Part shown: in pieces, positions 43,332-55,133 of the stretch
Layout: each line of letters opens with the position of its first letter
Position numbering within the stretch: position 1 is the first letter of the stretch
Origin: Nigrospora sphaerica
Taxonomy: Eukaryota; Ascomycota; Sordariomycetes; Amphisphaeriales; Apiosporaceae
Assembly (NCBI GenBank): GCA_018287875.1
Contig: JAGVVL010000018.1
Location: forward strand, 1,054,001-1,118,000
Direction of reading: 5' to 3'
DNA: 64,000 nucleotides
The notes under the pieces: generated by a model
Database searches by the model: none
Seen by the model: only the letters and a program-made list of their open reading frames with translations
Told to the model about the DNA's origin: nothing
Translations under genes and position numbers: made by a program

Positions 43332-44633
43332 TCACCCGCGAGCCAGGCGCCTCTCCATCTCCTTCTCGATGTACTTCTTGCCCTCCTGCTTGATGATGGG
43401 CAGGGCCGTGGAGACGACAAAGGCGCCGCCCTTCTTGACCCACTCGGGCGGGCCCTTTTGCTGGCGCTCCTCGGCCCGGGGGCGGGCGTAGCGGCGGCCG
43501 TCGTCGCGCTGGCGCTCGGCGTGGTGTTCCCGGACGCTGGCATGCCGGCGGGGGCCCGCCTCCCGGCGGTCGGGGGCCGGGGCCGGGTCCTCGCGGTAGG
43601 CCGTGGACCGCGCGCGGTCGCGGCGGCGTGGGTCCTGGTACGGGTCCTCGGCCGCGTACGGGGCCGAGGGTACGCTGGTGCCGCGGCGGTGGCGGCGTGC
43701 GTCGTTGGTCCGAGGCGCCGGCGAGCCGTAGCCCTCGTGGCGGCTGCGCTCACGATTCGGCTCCTCGTAGGGCCGGGACGGCGACCGTCGGGGCGAGGCC
43801 CGCCTCCGTGGTGGGGCCTCCTTGCGCTGCGGGGGCTCCGCCGGGTACCCACGAGGGCTGTCGTAATAGTCGGGCGGCCCGCTTTGCCGCGCACGACGGC
43901 TCTTGCGAGGCGCCTCGGACGTGTAGCCGCGCTCGGCCCCAGACTTGTACCCCGAGGGATCCGCCTCGGACTTGTAGCCGCGGTCGTCGTAGTAAGGATT
44001 GGCTTCCTCGTCGCGACTGCGGCGGCTCCTTTGGGGTTTCTGCGGACGTCTCGAGGCGGCGCCGGCGGCCCGGTCCTCGTAAGGATCCGGAGCGCGTATC
44101 CGGCTGGCGCCGTCGTCGGCTAGGTCGTCAAGCCCCTCGTACTTGGCCCGAACGTCGCGGTGGGTGCGGCCCTCGGCGGCCTCGTAGCCGGTCCGCTTGG
44201 CGCGAAAGTCGCGATGCTTGGGGGCGTCCTTGGCTTCGAGGTCCGAGACGCGCTGATGGTACTTGGGGCGTCGGGGCACGCGGTCGCCGTCGCCGCGGGC
44301 GCCGTCGGGAATGAACTCGCGCCGGCCGTCGCGGTGACGCACGTAATGTCCACCGTAACGACCGTCGTCCGACTCGCCCCCGCCATCGCCGCTGTCTTCG
44401 GGTTCCTGCAAGCGAACCTTGGAGCGTGAGCGGGCGCGCTGTTGGGCGCGCTCGCCGCCGTCGGGATCGGCGAGCACGGAGCCGCGGCGTGGGCGCGAGG
44501 AGCGGCTGGAAGTGGCTAGGGGCGGATCAGGTGCCTTCGGGTGGTAGTAGTCACCGCCGTCGCGGCGGCCACCGTAGTCGTAGTCGTAGGCGGCGTGGCG
44601 GCCGGCGCTGGGGGCGTAGTTGGAGTAGGCCAT
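43332..44633 (-). CDS. Arg/Asp/Tyr-rich intrinsically disordered protein with a C-terminal helix
   Basis: A single exon of 433 residues from the ATG at 44633 (MAYSNYAPSAGRHAAYDYDY). Almost the whole sequence is low-complexity and rich in Arg, Asp, Ser, Pro and Tyr, with dipeptides such as RS, RD and YD. A short tandem unit GYKSEADPSGYKSGAERGYTSEA lies near residues 225-250. The only ordered-looking part is the last 40 residues (WVKKGGAFVVSTALPIIKQE then GKKYIEKEMERRLARG), an amphipathic or hydrophobic helix ending in charged residues. Such architecture is seen in RNA-binding condensate or membrane-tethered scaffold proteins, but no domain is recognised and no function is claimed. The coding frame is supported by its length and by the ATG context. 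Confidence 0.75.
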   Translation of the reverse strand: MAYSNYAPSAGRHAAYDYDYGGRRDGGDYYHPKAPDPPLATSSRSSRPRRGSVLADPDGGERAQQRARSRSKVRLQEPEDSGDGGGESDDGRYGGHYVRHRDGRREFIPDGARGDGDRVPRRPKYHQRVSDLEAKDAPKHRDFRAKRTGYEAAEGRTHRDVRAKYEGLDDLADDGASRIRAPDPYEDRAAGAASRRPQKPQRSRRSRDEEANPYYDDRGYKSEADPSGYKSGAERGYTSEAPRKSRRARQSGPPDYYDSPRGYPAEPPQRKEAPPRRRASPRRSPSRPYEEPNRERSRHEGYGSPAPRTNDARRHRRGTSVPSAPYAAEDPYQDPRRRDRARSTAYREDPAPAPDRREAGPRRHASVREHHAERQRDDGRRYARPRAEERQQKGPPEWVKKGGAFVVSTALPIIKQEGKKYIEKEMERRLARG

Positions 44634-46794
44634 GGGGGGCAGTATCTGTCGGTTGCTGAAGGCTGTCTGGGCAAGGTACCAATGATACCGAGGCTGGTAT
44701 ACAAGCAGGGCGGCACGAGTGCTCGGGGAGCGAAAAGGAAAGGGTGCCGTTCCTTTTTTCAATGACGGGATGGATCAGCGACGATCGGGCATGGGTTGGG
44801 CCGCTGTGGAGGAAGGAGCCGGGGAGGGGTTCGCAGGCCTGCAGACACGCGAAGGGGCTTGAATGGACTCGAAAGGCGTTCAAGGGCATTCAAAGGGCAG
44901 GGCAGCACTTGAATGGGCTCCAAGGGCACACCTACACTCTCGCTCTCGTGGGCTCGCGTGCGTAGTACAAATGAAACATGCCTCGAGGGGACGACGTCGA
45001 GCCCCCGAGAGGCCTCGCCTGCCCTGCACCGTGACGTCACACCGACTGGGCCCCGTGAACTATCTGACATGCCGGCTCAAGCCTATCGCAGACCCATCAT
45101 GCGCGCGCCCGCGACTTGTCCATTCCTGTCTGCTCGTTAGGGCAGCCCATGCCCAAAAAGCTACACAGTAAATGCATCGTGACATCGTCAGCCAGCACTT
45201 GTCAGCACCTGGTCCCCACGGATCCCTCTCCTCTCCGCCTTTCCCCGGCCTCGCCAGCAGCCGCGCGCTCGCCAAGACGAGGGTGCTGCGACCCTGAAGA
45301 TTTGAAGATCTTCGGCCACGTCGGGAGGCGACCATCGCGCGCCCTGCCCGGCCCCCGACGTCAACTGCCAGGAGATCACCCTTCGCCAGCGCGTCGCGAC
45401 GCGGGGAAGTCCTCGCGTTGCCTCACATCCAGCTACCATCTCGCCCCGTTAAGCCCGCGGCAGTTGCCTTGTTGGTGGGCGGCCCGGGCCATGCACCTAG
45501 GGACGACGCAGAAGCAGCACGCACTGCCTGCCGGATAACGAAAGAACCGCGCCGGCCGAGATAGAAACTGCGCTGGGGCTCTGGGTGAGCATCATCGCTG
45601 TGGAACCCGTCAAGTATGTAGCTCAAGCTCCAACTGCGCCGCTTAACCATAACCCGCCCCGCCGGTTGCGCGCTTCTACCGGAGCTTTGATGTGCCAGAT
45701 CGACGCCGTCACGATGGATCGCGCCAACCAAATTGACTCTCTGGTCGCTCCAGTCCGGCCAATGGTCTCGAGGGGACCCTCCGATGATGTTTGTCCTCCA
45801 TCGCCCTAGCTAGTCAGCAAAAAGCTGCCAAGCGGCCTGCCAGCCCGCCTCTGGGACCCTCAAAACTCGGACGAGTTCGACGTGGTGTTGCATAGGCAGC
45901 TATGATAACGGACCGGCGGAACTGATTCAACATCATGCCACACCCGATGGACGGGGGCATTGGACCACCCTCCTCTCGTCTCCCATCCACTCGGCGTTGG
46001 CCCGTCGCCCGCGACTTGCCACCTCTCAGCTATGTCGCACACTGTACAGCCGATCCCGCGTGCATCCGTAGCTCATCGGCCCTCTTGGATGGAATGCTGA
46101 AACTTGCAAGTAGGACGTGGCTTACCAAACATCTCCGCTTTCGTCATATTCGCGCACCGACTGCTTCTGACGGGCCCTCCCCCAACCTAGGCACCATCGT
46201 GCCCTGTCAAACTGTGAAACTTCAACAAGCGTACCCTGAATACAGGCATGCAAAGAGGTTCGGTGGGTTTTCTCTTCCGCACAAAATGCCGCCGCCTGCG
46301 ACCTTGTGACTCCCCAGCTGTGCCGGCCCGTCTTACTGTCGGACTTCGAAAGAGGTCGGCGCGGCCAGATCCGACAGGGAGACGCCCGCACAACTAGCAC
46401 CCGTGTCCAACTGTGTCCGGATTAACGAGGGAAAAGGGTCACAGCTGTCTAACGAAACACCGCCCGCGGTTCCCGTGCATCCCCCCACGAGTGACTTTGG
46501 GCCCCCGGGGACGCTGACCTTCGAATCGTCCTGGTCAGGAGACCGGGTCACGCCCGGGCCAGGCCAGCCAAAACGGTGTCAGCTGACATATCGATACCAC
46601 TGGTGCCCTAGGCAAGTCCGGGTTCCTAAGCATCGTATTGCCAACCCTGCCTTTCAGTTGGACACGCTTTATCTGCAAGTTTTCATTGCCATCTTCGCCT
46701 GCCGTGAGGTTTGCCTCAAACCCAGCCAACCGTGCCAATCCATGCTTGCTGGTTACTGTTCGTTTCACGAGGGCCGGGCCCCGCCCATCTCTCG
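44634..46794. other. Intergenic region
   Basis: About 2.2 kb upstream of two minus-strand genes' boundaries with no convincing gene. A semi-repetitive patch near 44860-44920 (TTGAATGG, GGGCATTCAAAGGGCAGGG) is seen. Open frames are short and unsupported. Confidence 0.4.
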
Positions 46795-47667
46795 TCACAG
46801 TCTCTCTGCGGAGCGCTTCGCTTCTCCCCCTTTCTGCACGGGCGACGAGCCCCCGGGCCACACTTTGAACTCGAACATCAGGCGATGGTCAATGCCGACA
46901 CCGTGGTTGAAGCGAGCTGCGACGACCCGTGCCATGGGCCGAAGGGGCGCCGGGGCCTCCTCGGACCAGCGCTGCACGGCGGCAGTGTAGTCGGGCGCGT
47001 GACCGTACAGGGCGGTCGTCTGCGCCGAGCCCTCGTGGGCGAACGGCGAGGAACCGGCCAGCGGTACAAACGGGAAGCCCATGCGGTCGAAGGTGCGGTG
47101 CAGAGCCTCGTCTACGAGGCAGATGTAATGACGTGCTCCTTCGCGGCAGGAGTGTACGTGGGCGCCGCGGTACAGGGCCATGGCGATAAGGTGGCCGTCG
47201 GCGCTGCGTTGCGAAGGCAGGACCGCCGCTGTGCCCCAATCCACCACGTCAGCGTCGGCCACGGCGTTAGCGTCCGGTGCCCCAAGGCCGTGATGCCGGC
47301 GGAACTGGGTGGCCGTGATGCCGAGGTACCGCTCAACCTCGTGCAGCGTCAGAAGTCCCGCCGACGAGGGACGGATGGCGCGCAGGGCCCCCACGGGACG
47401 CACTTTTTGCTGGTCCAGCGCCACGAAAAAGACGCTGGCGGCCTCGTATGGCCCGTATAGCCGTTCCATGTGCCCGTCGTCGAGCCCGAAAGCCTTCTCG
47501 AATACATCGCGTTCAATGTGCCGCCCCAGGTTGGCCAGTTCATCCGTGCCCTCGACGCAGTAGATGACGAGCGCGTCCTTGGTCGTGGGCGGGGGCCGGG
47601 TGAGCAGTCGCGCCGAGAGCGTCTGCAGCTCGGCTTCGCTGAGAGTGTACTTGATGGGCGTCGCCAT
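46795..47667 (-). CDS. Putative acyl-CoA N-acyltransferase-like (GNAT-fold) protein
   Basis: A single exon of 290 residues from the ATG at 47667. The N-terminal half has KDALVIYCVEGTDELANLG, AASVFFVALDQQKVRPVGAL and RAIRPSSAGLLTLHEVERYLG. Then WGTAAVLPSQRSADGHLIAM follows, resembling the GNAT motif A strand and helix (V.P..R..G....L), and the C-terminal half has YICLVDEALHRTFDRMGFPF, like a motif B strand-helix that ends in a neighbour-of-tail phenylalanine. This order suits autoinducer-synthase-like or long-chain acyltransferase GNAT folds. The assignment is by motif order only; substrate unknown. No signal peptide. The last residues (GGSSPVQKGGEAKRSAERL) look like an unstructured tail. Confidence 0.65.
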   Translation of the reverse strand: MATPIKYTLSEAELQTLSARLLTRPPPTTKDALVIYCVEGTDELANLGRHIERDVFEKAFGLDDGHMERLYGPYEAASVFFVALDQQKVRPVGALRAIRPSSAGLLTLHEVERYLGITATQFRRHHGLGAPDANAVADADVVDWGTAAVLPSQRSADGHLIAMALYRGAHVHSCREGARHYICLVDEALHRTFDRMGFPFVPLAGSSPFAHEGSAQTTALYGHAPDYTAAVQRWSEEAPAPLRPMARVVAARFNHGVGIDHRLMFEFKVWPGGSSPVQKGGEAKRSAERL

Positions 47668-48572
47668 GCTTTCCGACAGCTGTGACTCTGCGGCCTGAAG
47701 TGCGGCGAGCGCGAAAACAAAGGAAACCTAAGGCGGGCGAGTTCAAGTGAGTGTCACTTCAACCTTGCGGCAGGCACCTAGTAACCTGTAGAAGTGTTGG
47801 CCATAAGGTAACGAGCCAGTCCTCAGGGCGACGTGGACGATTAAAGGACTGCAGAGCGAGCTGTTGGCAGCACTCATGGCGCATCGTATTGTGGTCCCCA
47901 CGCCAGGCCCGAGCTGCTGAAAGGGGGGACTAGCGAATCATCTCAAGCGAATGCAAAAATTCAATAAATCACCAACACCGACCCACCTACAATCGGGTCG
48001 AAGTTACCTTGTTTGGCAATTCGCCTGCTGCAGTGCTACCGATCCGGGAGACCCGGTTGGTCCCCGCATAGTTGTAAATTTGCGGGTGGCCGAAGATCCG
48101 GCGCCATGCGACCACATTAGCAAGAGCCTATTTCCGTTTGTGTGCTTTCTCGATAACGTGACGGGTTATTCCGATATTGATGGTGGAGAACCAGCCTCAC
48201 AACTTCTATAGAGCACGGCGTGAAGCAGCCTGCGCGACGAACAGGAATCGATGAGGCAGTGATCGTGGTGTCAACGGATCGGCTGGCCGCGTTGCCTTTT
48301 CAGGACCCCCTGTTTCCAGCTCAACTCGCTTGGCGCGACTACTGCAGACGCTGGCATGGTTTGTTCCCTGGCATTGGGTCTTCTCGGTTGCGGCTGAACT
48401 TGAAATGAACTTGAAAGATGCTGAACGGCTTGCCCCTGGTTTTGCCAGCCTAGATATAAATCACCCAAACGTGCTTGCACCGCGGGCAGCAGGTCGTGTT
48501 GCGGACCATGTTGCAGCTAGCCAGCCGGCAAGGCGTGGTAGCCCCCGGGGTGGGAGCCACCAAATGCCGTTT
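47668..48572. other. Intergenic region
   Basis: No gene supported. Contains the promoter side of the acyltransferase-like gene and the 3' side of the HET gene. Confidence 0.4.
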
Positions 48573-51112
48573 TCATACCAACTCAATGTTGCGCTCCGGC
48601 ACCGTCCGCAGATAGCTCGCCAGGCGGCCATGTTGCGCCTGACCCCGCCAGTGCATGAACGCCATGCCCAAGCGCTCAAAGGCCCCCGGGAAGCGGAGTG
48701 AGTGGCCCAACACCAGGAAGCCAATCTTGCCGCTGTCGCGGGACGGCTCGTCGCGAAGGCTGGGGTACCGTTGGCTTGAGTACGCCAAACACCACATGGG
48801 CATGGGCTCGCCTTCCTGCGGCGCCTCGCACGTGTTCTCGGCATTTGTTTCGAGGCTGCGAAGTGTAGTTGGCTGTGGGGGGGCGGTCTTCGGCCACGCT
48901 ATGGCCTTGGGCTCGGCGTCGAGGTGGAACATGAGCGAGATGCTGTCTTGACCTTCGGGACCAGGCATAGCCCCCTCGGCTGTCGAATTCACTTCGTTGA
49001 AGCGACGCCATTGGAATGCACTCGGACTCGGCGTCGATGCGGTTCGACGTACCGATTCAGCGGCGAAAAGAAGAGGAGAAGCCCGTCGGCTCACGGCAAG
49101 GGATAGCCATGTAGCTGTACGATCCTCCGCCGGTGGCTGAAGCACGGTGATAAGGGCGCGCACCAGCCGGCCTTGTAGGCGCAGCGCCCGGGACGCTCTG
49201 TCTTTTGCGACGAGTCCCGGTCTCGAGCACAGCCTGAGCAGACGGACCTGGCAATCCACCTCGCCAGGAATGAAGAAGAGCACGGGGCCAAGAATGGATG
49301 CCCAGCTCCATGTTGGGACGTCGGCCCCTGCACCAGAACTCTCGGGGTTGTACCGGTAGTGACGGCCCTGTGGCATGCAGCGGACCCAGGCTAAGTGCTG
49401 CAGGAGCTTCTGCTTGAACAACCCGTACAGGCACCTGTCCCGCAAGCGACACTCGAAGACGGAGATGATAGCGGCCATAGCATGGAGCCGGTCGGCGGGC
49501 TCGGTAAGCAGGCGACTGGTGTAGCGTGGGACTACACTGTCGGTCCAGATGTTGTACATAGCATCGCGGGTCATCCCGGGCGGTAGCAATTGGCCGCGGT
49601 CGCGCATTGCCAGGAGCTGTTTGCTGCGCGCCTGTATTCGCGGAGCATGCCAGTCGGCGCAGGGTCCGGGGAAGCAGCACTCGCAGGTGGTGTGGGTTTG
49701 GCAGCGCCAGAACAGTTCGCGCGCGTCGTACGAGAGGTAGCGGCGCGCCAGCAGCTTCTCCTGCATGGCCCAGGCACGCAATGACAGCGGCCCGTGGTCG
49801 TCGAAGTTCCACGCCTTGTGGTGCTCCGTAACGGGCCCATACTTGAAGCCGTAGAGAGCCTCGGGCTTGCCGCGTGGATGGAAGAAGGAAACGCCGCGTT
49901 GGTGTGGCGGGCGGGGGGTCAGAAAGCCTTCGTTCGCGTGGCTGGCCGAGGTAGCACCAATCACGAGATCGGCTTCACCGTATATGGTGGCCATCTTTCG
50001 TGACTCTCGTTCCCAGTCTGCTTTGTCGTCCTGGATAATGCACAGCGAGTCGACCCAGATGTACTGGTAGCCCAACTTCCGGGCCACCTCGAATGCATCT
50101 TTGATAGTCGCCGGAAGTGACGAGGCGGGGATTTCGTCCTGAAAAGCCGATAATCGAGCCAGGGTTGTCTTTAACACAGGCCACGGCCCCCAACAGTAAC
50201 TTAGAGCAGTATATGTGCCGTGTAAGCCGTTGGTGAGCAACAGCTTGGGTACAGCGCCGGTCACGTCCACTACTCTTGTAGGCAAGACGGGGCTTGGAGA
50301 GTGATCCGAGACGCACCCCCCGTGCTCCTCCCTGCAAGTGCTGAGGCAGCGTCGAGCGAAATCCCAGCACTGCTCCGCGTTCGCATCCGGGGAAACGTCG
50401 TAATGCTCACGGAGCGGCAGTGGACACGGAAGGCCTGCGAGCAGACGTGGTTCAGCCAAAGAAGTAGGACGCCATGCCACACGGCGGACCTACCGGGGAA
50501 CTTGTACGCATCCAGGAATACACTGCTGGCTCCCGCGTCCGAATCAAACGTCAACTCGAGCTTGTTCCGCGCCATATGGGCGAACGTCCGCGCGGCCGGG
50601 CCGGGCCGGCCGGGGACGGCGCTCTCCACCAGCCGCCGCAGCACCGCTTTGCAGACCATGCACATCGGACACGACGCGCTGTAGTCGCCGCTGACGAGGA
50701 AGGGCCCGTCCCCGGCCGACGTGCTGAGCGAAAAGTCCAGCTCGCCTTCGGCCGTCTCGTGGCCTGGGCACCGGGAGGCGGGTAGATGAGGTCGGTGCTC
50801 GTGCCCATGCCGGGTCGCGGCGCGCAGGAGGAGATCGCCCGCCCAGTCATTTCGGCCGAGGCCGTCGGGACTGCTGTCGCCATATCGCTCAATGACTGCC
50901 GCAGCGCCATCACCCTTACCTCCATGTGGCGGCCAGTCGAGCGGACCCGGCAGCTCCGTCACACAGCCTTCGGCAAAGGCCTTCTTTGCGAGGTCTTCCA
51001 AGCCTTCTGCCAGCACGGGGTGTGGCTGAGTGGCGTCAGATGCGTCCTGGTCAAGGATCTGCCCGTCAATCCTAGGACCGTCCCGCCCACAGCTGGCTGC
51101 TGATGCTGACAT
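48573..51112 (-). CDS. HET-domain (heterokaryon incompatibility) protein
   Basis: Two exons, 51112-50494 and 50434-48573, with a 59-nt intron (GTAGGT..CTCGCAG), give 826 residues. The join yields LDAYKFPGLPCPLPLREHYD, which links the usual N-terminal segment (CPMCMVCKAVLRRLVE) to the HET core. HET motifs: YTALSYCWGPWPVLKTT; LPATIKDAFEVARKLGYQYI followed by WVDSLCIIQDDKADWERES; MATIYGEADLVIGATSASHA; and LSLRAWAMQEKLLARRYLSY. A cysteine-rich patch, CQTHTTCECCFPGPC, follows. HET domains adopt a TIR-like fold and trigger fungal programmed cell death in nonself recognition. No partner domain (NACHT, repeats) is attached. The first exon's 5' part (residues 1-100) is the least certain. Such genes are often fast-evolving and numerous. 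Confidence 0.88.
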
Positions 51113-52320
51113 AGGCAGGCGCCGGTCTCATAGCGGTGCACATTCGTGCAGGCGAGTATGCATGGCCGTAAGGCCCTCGAAATGTCCAATGGGGAAGGAG
51201 GAAGGGCGGATGCAATTCGTTCAGCACCACCTACTACCCGCCAACCACCAAATGTACGGCCCCACCTCCGTTTTTCGAGCTTGGCTTCTTCCATCATGCT
51301 CCTACCCGCTCCTTCCACGTCCAGGTCTCCAAGCGAGCTGTGCAGAGGCAGGCGCGATATTGAGGCGTCGCGCTTCTTATCTACCTCCCACTCCTTGATA
51401 GCACTCCGGCCCTGGGAGCCTCTGATAACCATATTTGTAGCCCCACACAAAACGCGTGCTTAGGTAAGTAAGTACCTTTGTCTTTTGGCTATCATCCCAT
51501 CCAACAGCTCGGGGTGACAGTCGCGGAGATGGAGGACCGGTTGCGAGCGGTCCGCCCAATGCCTCCGGACCGGACCCCCTCCATGTCTCCGTTGGCCCAA
51601 TCGCCGTGGAGCACGGATGGATGCCCATCCACTTTGCCCAGGCCCGTCAGCCAACTGGAAGGCTGCCCAGGGGCAAAAGGGCTACGGCCGTGTTACACGC
51701 TGCCACATCGGATTCCGAGCCCCTTTCCAGCCCGCCTGTACGCTCGTAGGGACCAGCCTGGTGGGCGTCCGGCCATTTTGGCCGTCCCGCGACATTACCC
51801 CGGGTGCCACGGGCGGTGCGAGGGCGACGCGTCGGGCATCTGAGCAAACTGACACGGACGCGTTGACGACGGCGGTGCTCACCACAACGTCGTCAGACAC
51901 ACGTCACGGGGAAACTGGGAGGGGGGTTTTGCTACTTTTCCTTCTTCGAATTCTCCAGCCTAGCGTTACAAGTACAGAGGAGTATCTCCTTTCCATCTAC
52001 CAGCTCGCCTGTCGCGGCCTGGGGTTCGTGTGCTGCGGCTCAGGGCCAAGAAAATCCTTACTCCGCGTCTATGCCATATTGCCATGCCATTCACGCATTA
52101 AACCAGGGGGGAAAACAACAGGCTGTGATATATGTGAGAGTTTGGAAGATTTTGGGCTTCGCACAACGGCAAGCGCCCAATTCATCCGCCAGACGTTCCG
52201 ACGCTTCCTCCACGTCCCCTCATCCGAACAGATTTTCGGCCCTCGTCGCCGGGCCGCCTCTCGGATCCGATGGCGATCCGCCCTCTCCCGCCACGACCTC
52301 GACACCAACCGTCCCAAGGC
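51113..52320. other. Intergenic region
   Basis: No gene supported. It contains the HET gene promoter and the PDB1 3' flank. Open frame 51617-52348 is a shadow with no motif. Confidence 0.4.
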
Positions 52321-53466
52321 TCAGAGCTTGAGCAGCTTGGCGGCGTAGCTCTCGATGAGGCCCTCGGTGGGGAAGCTCATCTCCTCGAGGCCCTGGGCGT
52401 AGGGGGTCGGCACCTCGGCACCGGTGACACGGGTAGCCGGGGCGGTGAGGTAGTCGAAGCCATACTCCATGGCCACGGCCAGGATCTCGGAGCTGACACC
52501 GTAGGCCGGGAAGCCAGACTCGACGGCCATGAGGCGGCCCGTCTTCTTGACGCTCTTGATGATGGTATCGATGTCGAGCGGCTTGACGGAGCGCAGGTTG
52601 ATGACCTCGACGTCGACACCGTACTTCTGCTTGAGCTGCTCGGCGGCGACCAGCGACTGGCCGACGCAGCGCGACAGCGTCACAATGGTCATGTCCTTGC
52701 CCTGGCGCTCGATCTTGGCCTTGCCGAAGGGCAGGACAAAGTCATCCTTCTGGGCGGCCTCGGACATGGGGAAGGTCTGGCCGTACAGCAGCTCGTTCTC
52801 CAGGACAACGACGGGGTTAGGGTCGCGGATGGCGGCCTTGGTCAGGCCCTTGGCGTCCTCGGCGGACCAGGGGGCGACAACCTTGAGACCGGGGATGGAA
52901 CCGTACCAGGCGCTGTAGTCCTGCGAGTGCTGAGCACCGACGCCGGCGGCGAAGCCGTTGGGGCCGCGGAAGGTGATGTTGCAGGGCTGGATGCCACCGC
53001 TCATGTACAGCGTCTTGGCGGCCGAGTTGACAATCTGGTCGATGGCCTGCATGGCGAAGTTGAAGGTCATGAACTCGCAGACGGGGTGGAGGCCGCTGAG
53101 GGCGGCGCCGACGGCCAGACCACAGAAACCGGACTCGGTGATGGGGGTGTCGATGACGCGGCGGTCGCCGAAGCGGTCCAGGAGACCCTTGGTGACCTTG
53201 TAGGCACCGTTATACTGGGCGACCTCCTCACCGAGAATGAAGACGCGGTCGTCGGCCTCGAGCTCCTCGGCCAAGGCCTCGTTGATGGCCTCACGGACCG
53301 TGTAGTCCTTGGTGCCCTTGGCGTCGGCGTACGTCCTTTTCTGCAGAGCAAAGGCGGAGGTGGCTCTGGGGAAGGATCGGAGGGGCGAGGCGGCGAGCGG
53401 CGAGAAGGTGGCCGCGCGGGAGACGCTGGCAGCAGCGCGGGCTGCCGGACGCAGGTATCGCGACAT
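52321..53466 (-). CDS. PDB1: Pyruvate dehydrogenase E1 component subunit beta, mitochondrial
   Basis: Partner of E1 alpha in the mitochondrial pyruvate dehydrogenase complex (pyruvate to acetyl-CoA, thiamine diphosphate dependent). An uninterrupted 381-codon frame starts at the ATG at 53466 in GCCACCATGTCG context. Residues 1-45 are a basic, Ala/Ser-rich mitochondrial presequence ([20 protein letters not shown]). The body is very strongly conserved: [39 protein letters not shown] with the thiamine-binding Glu, [40 protein letters not shown], and the C-terminal transketolase domain, [17 protein letters not shown] to [12 protein letters not shown]. Near-complete codon bias toward C-ending codons fits high expression. 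Absence of introns is noteworthy. Confidence 0.97.
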   Translation of the reverse strand: MSRYLRPAARAAASVSRAATFSPLAASPLRSFPRATSAFALQKRTYADAKGTKDYTVREAINEALAEELEADDRVFILGEEVAQYNGAYKVTKGLLDRFGDRRVIDTPITESGFCGLAVGAALSGLHPVCEFMTFNFAMQAIDQIVNSAAKTLYMSGGIQPCNITFRGPNGFAAGVGAQHSQDYSAWYGSIPGLKVVAPWSAEDAKGLTKAAIRDPNPVVVLENELLYGQTFPMSEAAQKDDFVLPFGKAKIERQGKDMTIVTLSRCVGQSLVAAEQLKQKYGVDVEVINLRSVKPLDIDTIIKSVKKTGRLMAVESGFPAYGVSSEILAVAMEYGFDYLTAPATRVTGAEVPTPYAQGLEEMSFPTEGLIESYAAKLLKL

Positions 53467-55133
53467 GGTGGCTAGGAGGGATGGGGGGTGGATGGCGAGG
53501 GGGAGAAAAGGCGGCGTCAATCAATTGACACAGCAGGAAGCAAGAGGGGGGAGAAAAAGGGAAAGGGACAGATCAACCCAGGGATCTATCGGGGGGCGGT
53601 GCTGGTGAGATGGGAGGTCGGGTCAGGGCTGACAGGACAGGAGCAGGAGGGAGGTGAGGTCGGAGAAGGGATTGGAGAGATAGCTGTGTAGCTCACCCAC
53701 TCTGTCGGTGTCTCTCGATGGCCGCCCGCCGGAGGGAATTTTTAGCTGGCAGCTCAGCTTTTTGCTGGATACTTTTTTTCGCGCTTTGCCTGCCTGGGTC
53801 GCTGCCAAACCCGATGGTCCTCAACTTTTTTATCGGGGAGAACAGGAACGGCGTTGCTTGTTGGGTCGCTGGCCAATCGCCTAAGCCCGAAGGGGGCTAG
53901 TGCGGGACCTGGTGGGGGGTTCGGTAGGGGTTCTCCTTCGGCGCTTTGCTCGCCCAGACGAAAACATGCACCGGCTCCTTCGTTGGGGGGATCGTCTCTT
54001 TGATAGCAAAGCAGCGGCGGCCGGTTGTCGCCGGTGTCTCACGCAACCCATGGCCACGGGCCCTCGGATTGAGCTGGCTGTGATGGATCCTTCTCGATGC
54101 TCTCTCCCCTATGCCTCGCCGTAACAGGCGAGAGGCAGGGCCAGCCAAGGCCTCTTTGCCAGAGCTCTCTGCAACTGCCCAACGCCGGTGGTAAATGTCA
54201 GTAACTAAGTTCAGAGTTTAGGCAGAGATGTTAGGTACCTGTCACCGAGCGGATGCGCGCCTCGATTGATATGCCGGGCGTGGGAAGCTGCACCCAGGAT
54301 GCGCTGCACCACCTGGCTCCCGCTGTGCAGTGGGATGGGATCCATCTAGTGCCACGGGAAGCCAGCACCTCGTCCGGTTGGGCATCCATCCAGCTTCATG
54401 TACCTCCCGCTCGCTACATCTGTGCCTCTTTCGTTCCGTGCTTGCCCAAGCACGCTACCTCGGCTTCGTCCTGTGCCGGCGCTGACTGGCAGCTCAGCAA
54501 GCTTCCAGAAGGCGAGTCGTTTCTCACGAGGGTCTTGTGTTCACCACCTCCGCCGGTGGGTAGAGCTCTTATCAGTAACAGACACCGTTAGGTAGCGGGT
54601 AGCTACCTAGGCTACGTTAGGTTGCATCAAGCTCTGCTGTACTGTGGGGCACAAAGTCAATTGAAGCTGGAATGGCACGCAGCAAAAATCATCCCGAAAC
54701 CGCCGTAATTACTACTGTTCTTCTTCATCTTGTTCGTCTTGTTCTTTGGATATTGTACCTAAGTGTATGATGCCTCTCGCCACCCCTTCCCCTTTTCAAC
54801 GCATCCTCCTCCCGTGTATTACAAAACATGTACGGTCAAGGCTCAAAGACGCGTCCGCCGCCACACCTCGCCAGCTGGCATCGTCGGTGACGGGTGGGGC
54901 AGATCGGGTCCTCTATTAGTCGCGGGGGTCCGGCGTGGTGGCGTCTTGTGCCGCCTCTCTACACCGTCATCCCATGGTATATATGTGTGCTTGTTCCATG
55001 CTGGGAAGCCTCGGCCTCCCCCCGCCCCAGCTGGGGCGAGCCGTCTATTTTCTCGTCGTCATTGTGCCGGGGGCCTCGTCAGCCTGCCCCGTGCAGCTCG
55101 TTAGGTCATGCCGCTCGGCCCGTCGCCGCCTCT
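53467..55133. other. Intergenic region
   Basis: No gene supported; it should hold the PDB1 promoter and the 3' untranslated region of the ERG6 gene. The PDB1-proximal part is purine-rich (about 53480-53680). Confidence 0.4.

Noticed and set aside
43239..44123. 294-codon plus-strand open frame over the Arg-rich gene
   Set aside because: Low-complexity Ala/Val/Leu shadow of the Arg-rich minus-strand frame; the minus strand has a proper ATG and a structured C-terminus.
52270..53475. 401-codon plus-strand open frame rich in Gly, Leu and Val
   Set aside because: Antisense shadow of PDB1 caused by its codon bias.
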